Positions 1-7,325 of a DNA stretch of 33,157 bases are shown here, piece by piece (positions within the stretch are counted from its first letter, which is position 1; each line of letters begins with the position of its first letter). Below the pieces are notes generated by a model. It searched no databases. It was not told the DNA's origin and worked only from the letters and a program-made list of their open reading frames with translations. The translations under genes and the position numbers were made by a program. Where the stretch lies: contig JBFYMA010000025.1 in the NCBI GenBank assembly GCA_041305085.1, forward strand, positions 1 through 33,157, in the 5' to 3' direction. This DNA is from SURF-58 sp041305085 (GTDB lineage: Archaea; Nanobdellota; Nanobdellia; Woesearchaeales; UBA9642).

Positions 1-54
1 AAAAAAATCAAAACCCATCTCAATAAGTTCAGGCAAAAAAGCAGTGTTCTTCAT
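1..54 (-). CDS. 5' end of an unidentified protein, cut by the window edge
   Basis: The minus strand gives an ATG at 54 followed by 18 sense codons that run off the window (MKNTAFLPELIEMGFDFF). A strong Shine-Dalgarno AAGGAG lies six bases upstream, which is why this start was chosen. The same frame stays open upstream to about 148, with coding-like codons (LLGDEYGDKS then KPEKESKEIR) up to about position 128, where the structured repeat begins. The gene may therefore once have started further upstream, with the repeat now sitting against or inside its 5' end. The visible part is too short to name a family. Confidence 0.5.
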   Translation of the reverse strand, partial: MKNTAFLPELIEMGFDFF

Positions 55-129
55 TCTTATCTCCTTGGATTCCTTTTCAGGCTTGGACTTGTCGCCGTAT
101 TCATCCCCCAACAGCTTTTCAGCATGCGG

Positions 130-197
130 GGTGCAGAGCAATCAAAGATTGCTGGCATCACTCTGTGATATTCAACCCTGCACAATTTTCAATAAAA
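130..197 (+). repeat. Structured repeat, copy 1
   Basis: Positions 130-172 are identical over 43 bases to 31902-31944 and close to 32005-32042. The unit folds as an outer stem CAGAG/CTCTG around an inner hairpin GCAATC-AAA-GATTGC, with an eight-base bulge on the 3' side. In this copy a further stem, TGCGGGGT (125-132) with ACCCTGCA, closes the whole. The 14-mer AATTTTCAATAAAA at 184-197 also recurs after the copy upstream of pyrF. The copy lies between the 3' end of the ABC exporter and the start of the left-edge gene. Confidence 0.75.
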
Positions 198-207
198 ACA
201 AAAAAAA

Positions 208-1989
208 CTATCCAATATAGCCTCCTTTCTGTAGGTTCCACAATTCCTTGTACCTTCCTTCCTGGCTTATGAGCTCCTGATGGGTTCCGGTCTGGAGGAT
301 GTTTCCGTCCTCCATCACAACAATCATGTCTGCGTGCATTATTGTTGAGAGCCTGTGGGCTATTATAATGCTGGTCCTTCCCTGCATCAATCTTTGCAGG
401 TCTTTCTGGATTTCGTGCTCTGTCTCTGAGTCAAGAGAGCTGGTTGCCTCGTCCAGCACAAGGATCTTTTTGTCAGCAAGTATTGCTCTTGCTATAGATA
501 CCCTCTGCTTTTCTCCGCCAGACAGCCTGACTCCCCTCTCGCCAACTATTGTGTTTTCCTGATTTGGGAATCCTGAGACTGCCTTGTCAAGCTGGGCAAA
601 CTTCATGGCAGCCATAACTTGCTCTTTTGTTGCCTTCGGGTTGCTGAACGCAATGTTGTTGTAGATTGTGTCATCAAACAATATGCACTCCTGGGGCACA
701 ATGCTCAGGCTTTCCCTCAATGATTCCTGCTTCACTTCTGAAATGTCAATCCCATCTATTGTTATCCTTCCGTTCTGTACATCGTAGAGCCTGTACAAGA
801 GCCTTACTATGGTTGACTTGCCTGTGCCTGAATGGCCCACAAATGCCACCTTTTTGCCTGCAGGAATCTTTAGGCTGAAGCTGCTGAGTATTTTTTTCCT
901 GTGGTATGCAAATTCAAGGCTGGAAAACTCTATCTCTCCTTTTGAAACAATTATAGGAGATGCTCCTGGCCTGTCCTTTATCTCATTCTCTATCCTTGCG
1001 TACTGGAAAAGGCTTTCAAAGTCTCCCATTGCCTGGTAAAATCCCCTCATTCCGTGGACAAATCCAAACAATGGTCCCATCAGTGTTCCGTACACAGTGT
1101 AGATGAATACAAGCGTTCCTATGCTTATTTCATTGTTCAAAAAACCGATCAGCGGAAAATACACCATGAGTATTAGCCCTACCCCCAGTATAAGCCCCTG
1201 ACCTGAATCCAGCCACCTGTAAAAGTCCCAGTATTTCAGCCCGGATTTTTTTGTGTTTGCTCCAAGATCTGAATAGCGCTCTTTTATGGCTTTTTCCTTT
1301 CCAAAGTACTTGATGCTGTCAATGTTTGTGAAAAAGTCACTTATGTTTGCTTTTTCAAAGTCCTCTGTGTCATTGTATTCCAGTTTTGAGCTCTGCTGCT
1401 TTACCTGGATGAATAGGCTGTAGCCTATAAAAAGCACCACTGTCAAAAATACCACAAGTGCTGGCACCCAGTCAAACAATGCCAGAGAGCCTGAAACCAG
1501 CACCAGTGAAAACAGCAAAGGGATTGCGTTGAACAAAAACACATCAGTCATTCTTTCAATAGCGCTCCCACCTCTTACAAGCCGGGAAATAAGGCTGCCT
1601 GTCTTGTGAGTTGTGTGGAAGTTGTAGGAAAGGCCTATAATATGATTGAACAATTTCTTCTTAAGGTCAAATATCAGGCCTGCATCCAGATGGTTTACCA
1701 TGTGGATGTGAAACCATTTCAGCACTGCCTGCAAAGCAACTATTCCTGCAAAAGCTATCCCTATAATCAAAAGTGTATGAGCATACTCTGGCCTTGCAAG
1801 CTCGTTGTTTACAAAAGCTGTTCCCTTATCAATTATTATCTTGAACAAAAACTTGTCAGAGACATAGGTTGCCTGGAGCAATAATATGGAGAACAGCAGC
1901 CCAGCTATCAAAACCCTGTACTTTTTTACAAGCCCCCAGTACATGCCAAAGTTATACCTGAAGTCTATTTTTTCTTCGTCTTTTGCCAT
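208..1989 (-). CDS. ABC-type exporter, fused membrane and ATPase domains (half transporter)
   Basis: This 593-residue protein has the type IV (MsbA/ATM1-like) ABC exporter layout: six predicted membrane helices in roughly residues 25-320, then a nucleotide-binding domain. Visible motifs are Walker A GHSGTGKST (385-393), signature LSGGE (from 489), Walker B ILVLDE (509-514) and the H-loop His in AHRLS near 545. Such proteins work as dimers and export lipids, peptides or drugs; the substrate cannot be told. The ATG at 1989 is chosen because an AT-rich TATA element (2013-2021) lies about 25 bp upstream, so the mRNA should be leaderless. The same element can serve the opposite strand. Confidence 0.93.
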   Translation of the reverse strand: MAKDEEKIDFRYNFGMYWGLVKKYRVLIAGLLFSILLLQATYVSDKFLFKIIIDKGTAFVNNELARPEYAHTLLIIGIAFAGIVALQAVLKWFHIHMVNHLDAGLIFDLKKKLFNHIIGLSYNFHTTHKTGSLISRLVRGGSAIERMTDVFLFNAIPLLFSLVLVSGSLALFDWVPALVVFLTVVLFIGYSLFIQVKQQSSKLEYNDTEDFEKANISDFFTNIDSIKYFGKEKAIKERYSDLGANTKKSGLKYWDFYRWLDSGQGLILGVGLILMVYFPLIGFLNNEISIGTLVFIYTVYGTLMGPLFGFVHGMRGFYQAMGDFESLFQYARIENEIKDRPGASPIIVSKGEIEFSSLEFAYHRKKILSSFSLKIPAGKKVAFVGHSGTGKSTIVRLLYRLYDVQNGRITIDGIDISEVKQESLRESLSIVPQECILFDDTIYNNIAFSNPKATKEQVMAAMKFAQLDKAVSGFPNQENTIVGERGVRLSGGEKQRVSIARAILADKKILVLDEATSSLDSETEHEIQKDLQRLMQGRTSIIIAHRLSTIMHADMIVVMEDGNILQTGTHQELISQEGRYKELWNLQKGGYIG

Positions 1990-2012
1990 TGTTAATCTTT
2001 TAAATTCACTAA

Positions 2013-2021
2013 TTTTATATA
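2013..2021. promoter_or_regulatory. Bidirectional TATA box
   Basis: TTTTATATA reads as a TATA element on both strands. It lies about 25 bp upstream of the ABC exporter ATG (1989, minus) and about 25-30 bp upstream of the ATG at 2046 (plus). The 56-bp gap leaves no room for separate promoters. Confidence 0.6.
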
Positions 2022-2045
2022 CTCTGCTGCCTTTTCTGTTTTCGG

Positions 2046-2138
2046 ATGCCTAATCCTGACATTGCTTTCAACAGGCGCGAATCTTCACGCGAACTGTCTT
2101 TGGATGAGCATGATGATGAAGAGCTTGATGATTTATAG
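2046..2138 (+). CDS. Possible 30-residue acidic peptide
   Basis: ATG at 2046 to TAG at 2136-2138. The peptide starts MPNPDIAFNRRESS and ends in an acidic tail (DEHDDEELDDL). The start lies exactly where a leaderless transcript from the TATA at 2013-2021 should begin. No family is recognised. The divergent promoter and biased composition argue for expression; the length means a chance ORF cannot be excluded. Confidence 0.4.
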   Translation: MPNPDIAFNRRESSRELSLDEHDDEELDDL

Positions 2139-2388
2139 GCTATTTGCAGGCGCTATTTCTCCCAGGGAAAAAATATTTGAAAAAAAGCAGAAATAACACT
2201 AGCACAAATCAGTAAAATGATAATGCGCTAAGTGTCATAGGTATCACAGAAAGCAAGGAAAAACCTCAGCTTAAAAAGTTTTCGATTAGTTTTTCGGAAA
2301 ATCTTTGGAAAAGAAAATATTTGAAAAGCCAAAACAATCCTCCTAAGCATATAAAACTTTTTAAATAACCCCTTTTTCTGCAAAAAAC
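2139..2388 (+). promoter_or_regulatory. Noncoding leader and promoter region of aIF2 gamma
   Basis: There is no convincing gene in these 250 bases. TATA-like elements occur at about 2348-2356 (CATATAAAAC) and 2359-2370 (TTTTTAAATAACC); the second is correctly placed for a leaderless start at 2389. A short direct repeat, AAAATATTTGAAAA, occurs near 2166 and again near 2311. No RNA gene is recognised. Confidence 0.5.
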
Positions 2389-3744
2389 ATGCTAAGAAAG
2401 AAAAAAGCAGATGAAGGCACTGAAGCAAAAGCTGCAAAAAAGCCTATAGCAAGGAAAAAAGCTGCTGCAAAGCCAAAATCTCCTAAGAAAGCTTCAAAAA
2501 AAGCGCAAAAAGATGTTTCTGAAATAGGCCCCCAGCCAGAAGTAAACATAGGATTGGTTGGGCATGTTGACCACGGCAAGACCACACTTACTGATGCATT
2601 GACTGGCAAGTGGACAGACACCCACAGCGAAGAAATCAAAAGAGGAATAACAATAAGGCTTGGCTATGCAGACTGCATTTTCAGAAAATGCCAGAAGTGC
2701 AGCACATTCACTGTAAGCGAACAATGCGAGGAGTGCAAAGAGCTAAGTATCCCTGTCAGAAAGGTCAGTTTTGTGGATGCGCCAGGGCACGAAAGCCTTA
2801 TGGCAACAATGCTTTCAGGAGCCACAATAATGGATGGCGCATTGCTTCTTGTGGCTGCAAACGAGCAGTGCCCACAGCCACAGACCAGAGAGCATCTCAT
2901 GGCGCTACAGATTTCAGGAATAAAAAAAGTTGTTGTCGTACAAAACAAGATAGACCTTGTCAGCAAAGAGCAGGTTTTGAAAAACTATGGCCAGATAAAA
3001 GATTTTCTTAAGGGAACAGAGTACGAAACTGCTCCCGTAATCCCTATAAGCGCCATGAAAAAAGTAAACATTGATGCACTTATTGAGGCAATCCAGGAGT
3101 TTATACCAACGCCTGAAAGAGACCCTGACAAAGACCCCTTGATGCTGATAGCAAGGTCTTTTGACATAAACAAGCCAGGGGACAGCGTTGAAAAGCTGCA
3201 AGGAGGAGTAATTGGAGGAGCAATTGTAAAAGGAGTGCTGAAGCAGGGGATGGAAATAGAGATTGCACCTGGAAGGCTTGTTGAAGAGCAGAACAGGCAA
3301 GTTGCAAAGCCCCTGAGGGCCAAGATTGAAAGCATAATAACAGGAGGCCAGAAAGTGGAGCAGGCGTTTCCAGGAGGAAACATAGGCATAATGACACTGC
3401 TTGACCCAGGAATAGTAAAAAATGACAGCCTTACAGGAAGCGTTGTGGGAATTCCTGGAAAAATCCCAAAAATATGGTACGAGTTTTATTTAAAAGTTAA
3501 TTTATTGGAAAGAGTTGTAGGCAGCAGGGAAGACCTGCAGGTTGAAAACATAAAAAAAGGAGAGGTTCTGCTATTGAACGTCAACAGCTCTGCAACAGTA
3601 GGCATGGTGGTGGAGCTTTCAAAAGACAGGGCATTCTGCAAGCTGAAGCTTCCTGTCTGTGCAGATGTAGGAAGCAGAGTTACCATAAGCAGAAGGATTG
3701 ACAACAGGTTCAGGCTTATAGGCTTTGGAATAATAAGTGAATAA
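2389..3744 (+). CDS. eif2g: Translation initiation factor aIF2, gamma subunit
   Basis: This is the GTPase core of archaeal initiation factor 2, which delivers Met-tRNAi to the small ribosomal subunit. G1 GHVDHGKT is at residues 58-65, G3 DAPGHE near 130, G4 NKID, then the translation-factor beta-barrel domains. The family zinc knuckle is present with Cys101, Cys104, Cys113 and Cys116. The 451-residue length exceeds the usual ~410 because of an N-terminal extension of about 45 residues rich in Lys and Ala. The ATG at 2389 fits a leaderless start. An alternative shorter start is less likely because no Met lies between the extension and G1. Prefoldin alpha follows after 2 bp. Confidence 0.97.
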   Translation: MLRKKKADEGTEAKAAKKPIARKKAAAKPKSPKKASKKAQKDVSEIGPQPEVNIGLVGHVDHGKTTLTDALTGKWTDTHSEEIKRGITIRLGYADCIFRKCQKCSTFTVSEQCEECKELSIPVRKVSFVDAPGHESLMATMLSGATIMDGALLLVAANEQCPQPQTREHLMALQISGIKKVVVVQNKIDLVSKEQVLKNYGQIKDFLKGTEYETAPVIPISAMKKVNIDALIEAIQEFIPTPERDPDKDPLMLIARSFDINKPGDSVEKLQGGVIGGAIVKGVLKQGMEIEIAPGRLVEEQNRQVAKPLRAKIESIITGGQKVEQAFPGGNIGIMTLLDPGIVKNDSLTGSVVGIPGKIPKIWYEFYLKVNLLERVVGSREDLQVENIKKGEVLLLNVNSSATVGMVVELSKDRAFCKLKLPVCADVGSRVTISRRIDNRFRLIGFGIISE

Positions 3745-3746
3745 GA

Positions 3747-4148
3747 ATGGCTGAAGAAAAAAACTCAAAATATGAAGCATACATGGAAATGCAGAATATA
3801 GACCAGCAGCTGAAGCAGCTGCAGGAGTACAGCCAGAATTTTGAAACACAGGCCTTGGGCATTAGTGAAATCCTGGAAAGCCTTGACGACTTTGAAAAGT
3901 CAACTCCGGGATCCAAAATATTTGTTCCACTGCAGAACGGCATATTTGTAGAGGCAAAGCTTGGAGACTCCAAAAAAGTAAAAGTGAACGTTGGAAGCGG
4001 AATTGTGGTCGAGAAGACAGTGGGCGAAACAAAGGAAATGATGGAAAAACAGCTGGAAGCAGTAAAGCTTTACAGGCTCCAGCTCAACAGCCAGATTGAA
4101 GAGCTTACAGCAAAGCTGCAGGAGTTGGAAAAAGCTTCAAAAGAATAA
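3747..4148 (+). CDS. pfdA: Prefoldin alpha subunit
   Basis: The 133-residue protein has N- and C-terminal coiled coils (about 5-45 and 95-130) flanking a hairpin segment with the prefoldin-alpha motif around VPLQNGIFVEAKL. That is the expected architecture and length for the alpha subunit of the jellyfish-shaped chaperone that passes unfolded proteins to the thermosome. Its start lies two bases after the aIF2 gamma stop codon, so the two genes are probably co-transcribed. It converges with the next minus-strand gene, leaving only two bases between stop codons. Confidence 0.93.
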   Translation: MAEEKNSKYEAYMEMQNIDQQLKQLQEYSQNFETQALGISEILESLDDFEKSTPGSKIFVPLQNGIFVEAKLGDSKKVKVNVGSGIVVEKTVGETKEMMEKQLEAVKLYRLQLNSQIEELTAKLQELEKASKE

Positions 4149-4150
4149 TT

Positions 4151-4813
4151 TTATTTCTTCTCAGACTCCATTCTTGCAATCATTTTTGGAACAATCTTAT
4201 TATACTTTGATGCAGGAATATAGTCAACTCTTAGGACAGGCATTGGAAACTGCTTTCTTAAATATTTAAGAATATCAACTGCCAAAGAAAACTCCTCGTA
4301 TTTGGCAAGCTCCATTCCGAATTCATCAATAATTTCATAATTTAGGATTTTCGGCTCTAGGAGCAATTTGGCTGTTTCAATTGAAAGGTCAAACCCAGGC
4401 GCATCTGTGGGCTTTCCGGGACGCTGATTATTCAACATGAGTCCTCCTAAATACTCTGATGAATGCCTTGCAATGCAGTCCTGAAATATAAAACGGTCAT
4501 ATATGTTTGGCGCTCCTATTTTTCTTAAATTCTCTCCATCGATATAGTCATCAGGCATAGAAAGATCACCAAGAATAATTGCAAGCGCAGCGTGCAACTT
4601 TCCATATTCAGGAGCAGAGAGCTGCATCTTCTTACTATTATAAAAAAAATCATTTTGAGACGAATTAAATACTTCAACTTCCGCACTAAACCTCTGAAAG
4701 CCTTGGGTTGCAACAGCTTCAAGATTCAGCAGTTGGGTGTTTGCATTATTCTGGTTTGGAATAAAAAAAGTGAGATATTCTTTCAGTCTTTCCCTAAACT
4801 CTTTTTCATCCAT
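4151..4813 (-). CDS. Unidentified protein, 220 aa
   Basis: No family is recognised. The protein looks soluble, mixed alpha/beta, with no signal peptide or membrane helix and no obvious catalytic motif. The ATG at 4813 is supported by a TATA-like TTTTAATAAAG at about 4832-4842. It is transcribed against both neighbours, so context does not suggest a role. Codon use and length make it a convincing gene. Confidence 0.8.
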   Translation of the reverse strand: MDEKEFRERLKEYLTFFIPNQNNANTQLLNLEAVATQGFQRFSAEVEVFNSSQNDFFYNSKKMQLSAPEYGKLHAALAIILGDLSMPDDYIDGENLRKIGAPNIYDRFIFQDCIARHSSEYLGGLMLNNQRPGKPTDAPGFDLSIETAKLLLEPKILNYEIIDEFGMELAKYEEFSLAVDILKYLRKQFPMPVLRVDYIPASKYNKIVPKMIARMESEKK

Positions 4814-4918
4814 AAAACCAGAGAACTTTTTCCTTTATTAAAAGCTTTTGTTTATGACTATTTAAAAAGAGTAAAAAAAGTGTGGTGTTGATGACTATTC
4901 TGGGCAAAACTTTTAAAT

Positions 4919-4936
4919 ACCCTGAATCATTAGGGT
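4919..4936 (+). promoter_or_regulatory. Dyad between the TATA box and start of the HAD hydrolase
   Basis: ACCCT (4919-4923) and AGGGT (4932-4936) form an inverted repeat with an 8-base spacer. It starts within the TATA region (TTTTAAATA, 4911-4919) and ends six bases before the ATG at 4943. A regulator bound here would block the transcription start of the leaderless HAD gene. The role as operator is inferred. Confidence 0.4.
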
Positions 4937-4942
4937 CTGAAA

Positions 4943-5584
4943 ATGATAAAAGGAGTAATCTTTGACTTTGACGGGGTAATAGTTGATTCTGAGAAAAAGA
5001 GATTTGCAGACTTAAAAAGCCTTGCAGAGCAAAAAGGGCTTTCAATAAGCGAAGAGGAGTTTGAGCACATGGGAGGGACAAAGTCAGTGCTGTTCTTGAA
5101 GCAGCTTTTCCCGAGCCTGTCGTCAAAAGAAGTTGAGAGGCTTGCAGAGGACAGGAGAAACCTTGAAAGGCAAAACCTCGACCAGATACAGCCCATTCCT
5201 GGTCTAAAAGAGCTCCTTGAATGGTTGAAAGAGCAGGAGCTGAAAATAGCAATAACAAGCGGCTCGCACTGGGACATTGTGGACGAGATTCTTGAGATAA
5301 ATGGCATAAAAGACTATTTTGAGGTTATTGTAACAGGCGAAGAGTATGAAACCAGCAAGCCAAATTCTGAATGCTACCTTGTAACACTGGAAAAAATGGG
5401 TCTTGAAGGGAAAGAGGCAACAGTTATTGAGGATTCTGTGGCAGGAATACAGGCTGCAAAAACAGCTGGCTGCAAAACAATAGGCCTGATGACCTATCTC
5501 AGCAAAGAACAGCTCATGGGCGCTGATGTCCAGCTGGAAAACCATTACGAAGTGCTGAAATACCTGAAAAAGGTTTTGGCGTGA
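4943..5584 (+). CDS. HAD-superfamily hydrolase, beta-phosphoglucomutase-like
   Basis: The 213-residue protein shows the four HAD motifs: DFDGV with nucleophile Asp8 and acid/base Asp10, TSG near 85, the Lys in SKPNSECY, and the metal-binding VIEDS near 169. A helical cap lies between motifs I and II, as in subclass IA enzymes (phosphoglycolate phosphatase, beta-phosphoglucomutase, small sugar phosphatases). The exact phosphorylated substrate cannot be assigned. The start is set by a TATA box at 4911-4919. It is followed by ftsY with its own promoter. Confidence 0.9.
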   Translation: MIKGVIFDFDGVIVDSEKKRFADLKSLAEQKGLSISEEEFEHMGGTKSVLFLKQLFPSLSSKEVERLAEDRRNLERQNLDQIQPIPGLKELLEWLKEQELKIAITSGSHWDIVDEILEINGIKDYFEVIVTGEEYETSKPNSECYLVTLEKMGLEGKEATVIEDSVAGIQAAKTAGCKTIGLMTYLSKEQLMGADVQLENHYEVLKYLKKVLA

Positions 5585-5596
5585 TTTCTTAAAAAG

Positions 5597-5607
5597 TTTT
5601 ATAAACC
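5597..5607 (+). promoter_or_regulatory. TATA box of ftsY
   Basis: TTTTATAAACC lies about 25 bases upstream of the ftsY ATG at 5628, which implies a leaderless transcript. Confidence 0.6.
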
Positions 5608-5627
5608 AACCATTTTTACTCAGCAGC

Positions 5628-6962
5628 ATGTTCGGATTTTTGAAAAAAACCATAAGCAAGGCGCTTGGCAAGTTCAAAAAAGACATAGAAAAAGAAGCAG
5701 AGCCAGTGGATGAAGAAAAAAAAGTAGAAGAGCCTGTTAAGGAAGAAGCTGAAGAAAAAGTTGTTGAAGAAAAAAAAGAGGCAAAAAAAGAAAAAGAAGC
5801 GCCAAAGAAACAGGCAGTTCCTGAAAAGCCTGCAGCAAAAGAAGAGAGAAAAGCTGAGGAAAAGCCAAAACAGGAAAGAAAAAAATCTGAGAAAAAGCCT
5901 GAAGAAAAAAAAGCGCCAAAAAAAGAGCCAGAAGAACAGGAAGAAGAAAAATCCGAAGCAGAGGCAGAAGGCGAAGAAAGAGAAGAAAAAAAACAGCCAG
6001 AACCAGAAGAAAAATACGAAGAGGATACTGAAGAGCCTGAAGATAAAGAAGCAGAAGAGGATGAAGAGCAGGAAGAAAAGCCAAAAAAGAAAGGTTTTTT
6101 CAGCTTTCTCACAGAAAAAGTCACCAAGTTCAGGCTGAGCGAGGAAAAGTTTGAAAAGCTGTTCTGGGATCTTGAAGTCGCATTATTGGAAAACAATGTT
6201 GCGGTTGAGGTTATTGAAAAAATCAAGGAAGACCTCAAAAAAGAGCTGACAAAAGATTCCATAAACAGGAAAAATGTTGAAGAGCTGATTGCAAAAACAC
6301 TCAGGAAATCAATAGAAGAGCTTTTTGAGGTTGAAACATTCGACCTTGTAAAAAAGTGCAAAACAAAAAAGCCTTTTGTTATAGCCATGATTGGAGTGAA
6401 CGGCAGCGGCAAGACCACAACACTGGCAAAACTCATTCAATTGTTCAAGAAAAACAATATGAGCGTGGTTGTTGCAGCCTCAGACACGTTCAGGGCTGCA
6501 GCAATACAGCAGCTGGAAGAGCACACCACAAAGCTGGGAGTCAGGCTGATAAAAAGCGATTACAAGTCAGACCCTGCGGCAGTTGCGTTTGACGCAATAG
6601 AGCACGCCAAGGCCAAGGGCGCAGACATAGTTCTTATCGATACTGCAGGAAGGCTGCACAGCAACACAAACCTAATGGATGAACTGAGAAAAGTCATAAG
6701 AGTTGCAAAACCCGACCTAAATATTTTTGTAGGGGAAAGCATCACAGGAAATGACTGCGTAGAGCAAGCAAAAGTCTTTGACGAGCTTGTTGGCATAGAT
6801 GCAATAATCCTTGCAAAGGCAGACGTGGATGAAAAAGGAGGGGCTGCAATAAGCGTAAGTTTTGTAACGAAAAAGCCAATACTTTTCCTTGGCACAGGGC
6901 AAGGCTACAATGATTTGAAAGCATTTGACTCAGAAGTGATTGTTGAAGGGTTAGGTCTTTAG
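5628..6962 (+). CDS. ftsY: Signal recognition particle receptor FtsY
   Basis: FtsY is the GTPase receptor that docks SRP-ribosome complexes at the membrane. After a short amphipathic N-terminus come about 140 residues (20-160) made almost wholly of Glu, Lys, Pro and Ala, a highly charged linker corresponding to the A domain. The NG domain follows, with G1 GVNGSGKTT (from 256), DTFRAAA, DTAGR (338-342), AKAD (396-399) and the closing GTGQGYNDL. The G4 motif reads AKAD where TKxD is usual, a mild substitution. The length of 444 exceeds many archaeal FtsY proteins because of the linker. The gene converges with the SemiSWEET gene, with a 4-base overlap. Confidence 0.96.
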   Translation: MFGFLKKTISKALGKFKKDIEKEAEPVDEEKKVEEPVKEEAEEKVVEEKKEAKKEKEAPKKQAVPEKPAAKEERKAEEKPKQERKKSEKKPEEKKAPKKEPEEQEEEKSEAEAEGEEREEKKQPEPEEKYEEDTEEPEDKEAEEDEEQEEKPKKKGFFSFLTEKVTKFRLSEEKFEKLFWDLEVALLENNVAVEVIEKIKEDLKKELTKDSINRKNVEELIAKTLRKSIEELFEVETFDLVKKCKTKKPFVIAMIGVNGSGKTTTLAKLIQLFKKNNMSVVVAASDTFRAAAIQQLEEHTTKLGVRLIKSDYKSDPAAVAFDAIEHAKAKGADIVLIDTAGRLHSNTNLMDELRKVIRVAKPDLNIFVGESITGNDCVEQAKVFDELVGIDAIILAKADVDEKGGAAISVSFVTKKPILFLGTGQGYNDLKAFDSEVIVEGLGL

Positions 6963-7234
6963 TTCTGATTCTTATTCTTGTACTTCAATGCAAGCCCAAA
7001 AACAAGCCAAGTCCCTATTACTCCCAGGCCAAAGCCAAGCATTATTGGGATGTCCTTATTTATTATTCCATAAACAAGATACAGCGATGTGCCAATTCCC
7101 AAAATAACAAACATAGGAATACTTATATTTTCAGCAGACCTATTCTTAAGAATCCTCTGCGCCTCCAAGAAATAAGAGCAGCCCATAAGTACTCCGAAAA
7201 TAGAAGTCACCAAAGTAAATAGTTCCAAGAGCAT
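6959..7234 (-). CDS. SemiSWEET-type small sugar transporter
   Basis: The 91-residue protein has three predicted membrane helices and the MtN3/PQ-loop signature (SAENISIP, then LYLVYGIINKDIP). SemiSWEETs are half-size SWEET carriers that dimerise for facilitated sugar diffusion. The ATG at 7234 is preferred to starts further upstream because it gives the family's normal length and lies about 25 bp after a TTTATTAAC element near 7255. The upstream open frame only shadows the helicase gene. The substrate is unknown. The stop overlaps the ftsY stop on the other strand. Confidence 0.85.
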   Translation of the reverse strand: MLLELFTLVTSIFGVLMGCSYFLEAQRILKNRSAENISIPMFVILGIGTSLYLVYGIINKDIPIMLGFGLGVIGTWLVFGLALKYKNKNQN

Positions 7235-7325
7235 ATGCAATAATATAAAGAGTTTGTTAATAAAGCTGTCGGTCACTGGACATATGTTCACTAATTTTTT
7301 AAAGCCTTGCCGAGTTCTTGGAATT

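Noticed and set aside
130..172. CRISPR repeat
   Set aside because: The three copies are not regularly spaced, have no array of spacers, and no cas gene is near.
5737..6138. Long Lys- and Leu-rich frames inside ftsY, both strands
   Set aside because: They mirror the repetitive Glu/Lys-coding linker of FtsY. The ftsY frame has the family domains.
5204..6436. 410-codon minus-strand frame rich in Ser and Phe
   Set aside because: Antisense shadow of the HAD and ftsY genes; its composition is the complement of Glu/Lys codons.
7254..7325. Upstream N-terminal extension of the Lhr-type helicase
   Set aside because: The TTTTTTAAAG box predicts transcription starting at about 7326, and the extension lacks helicase homology.
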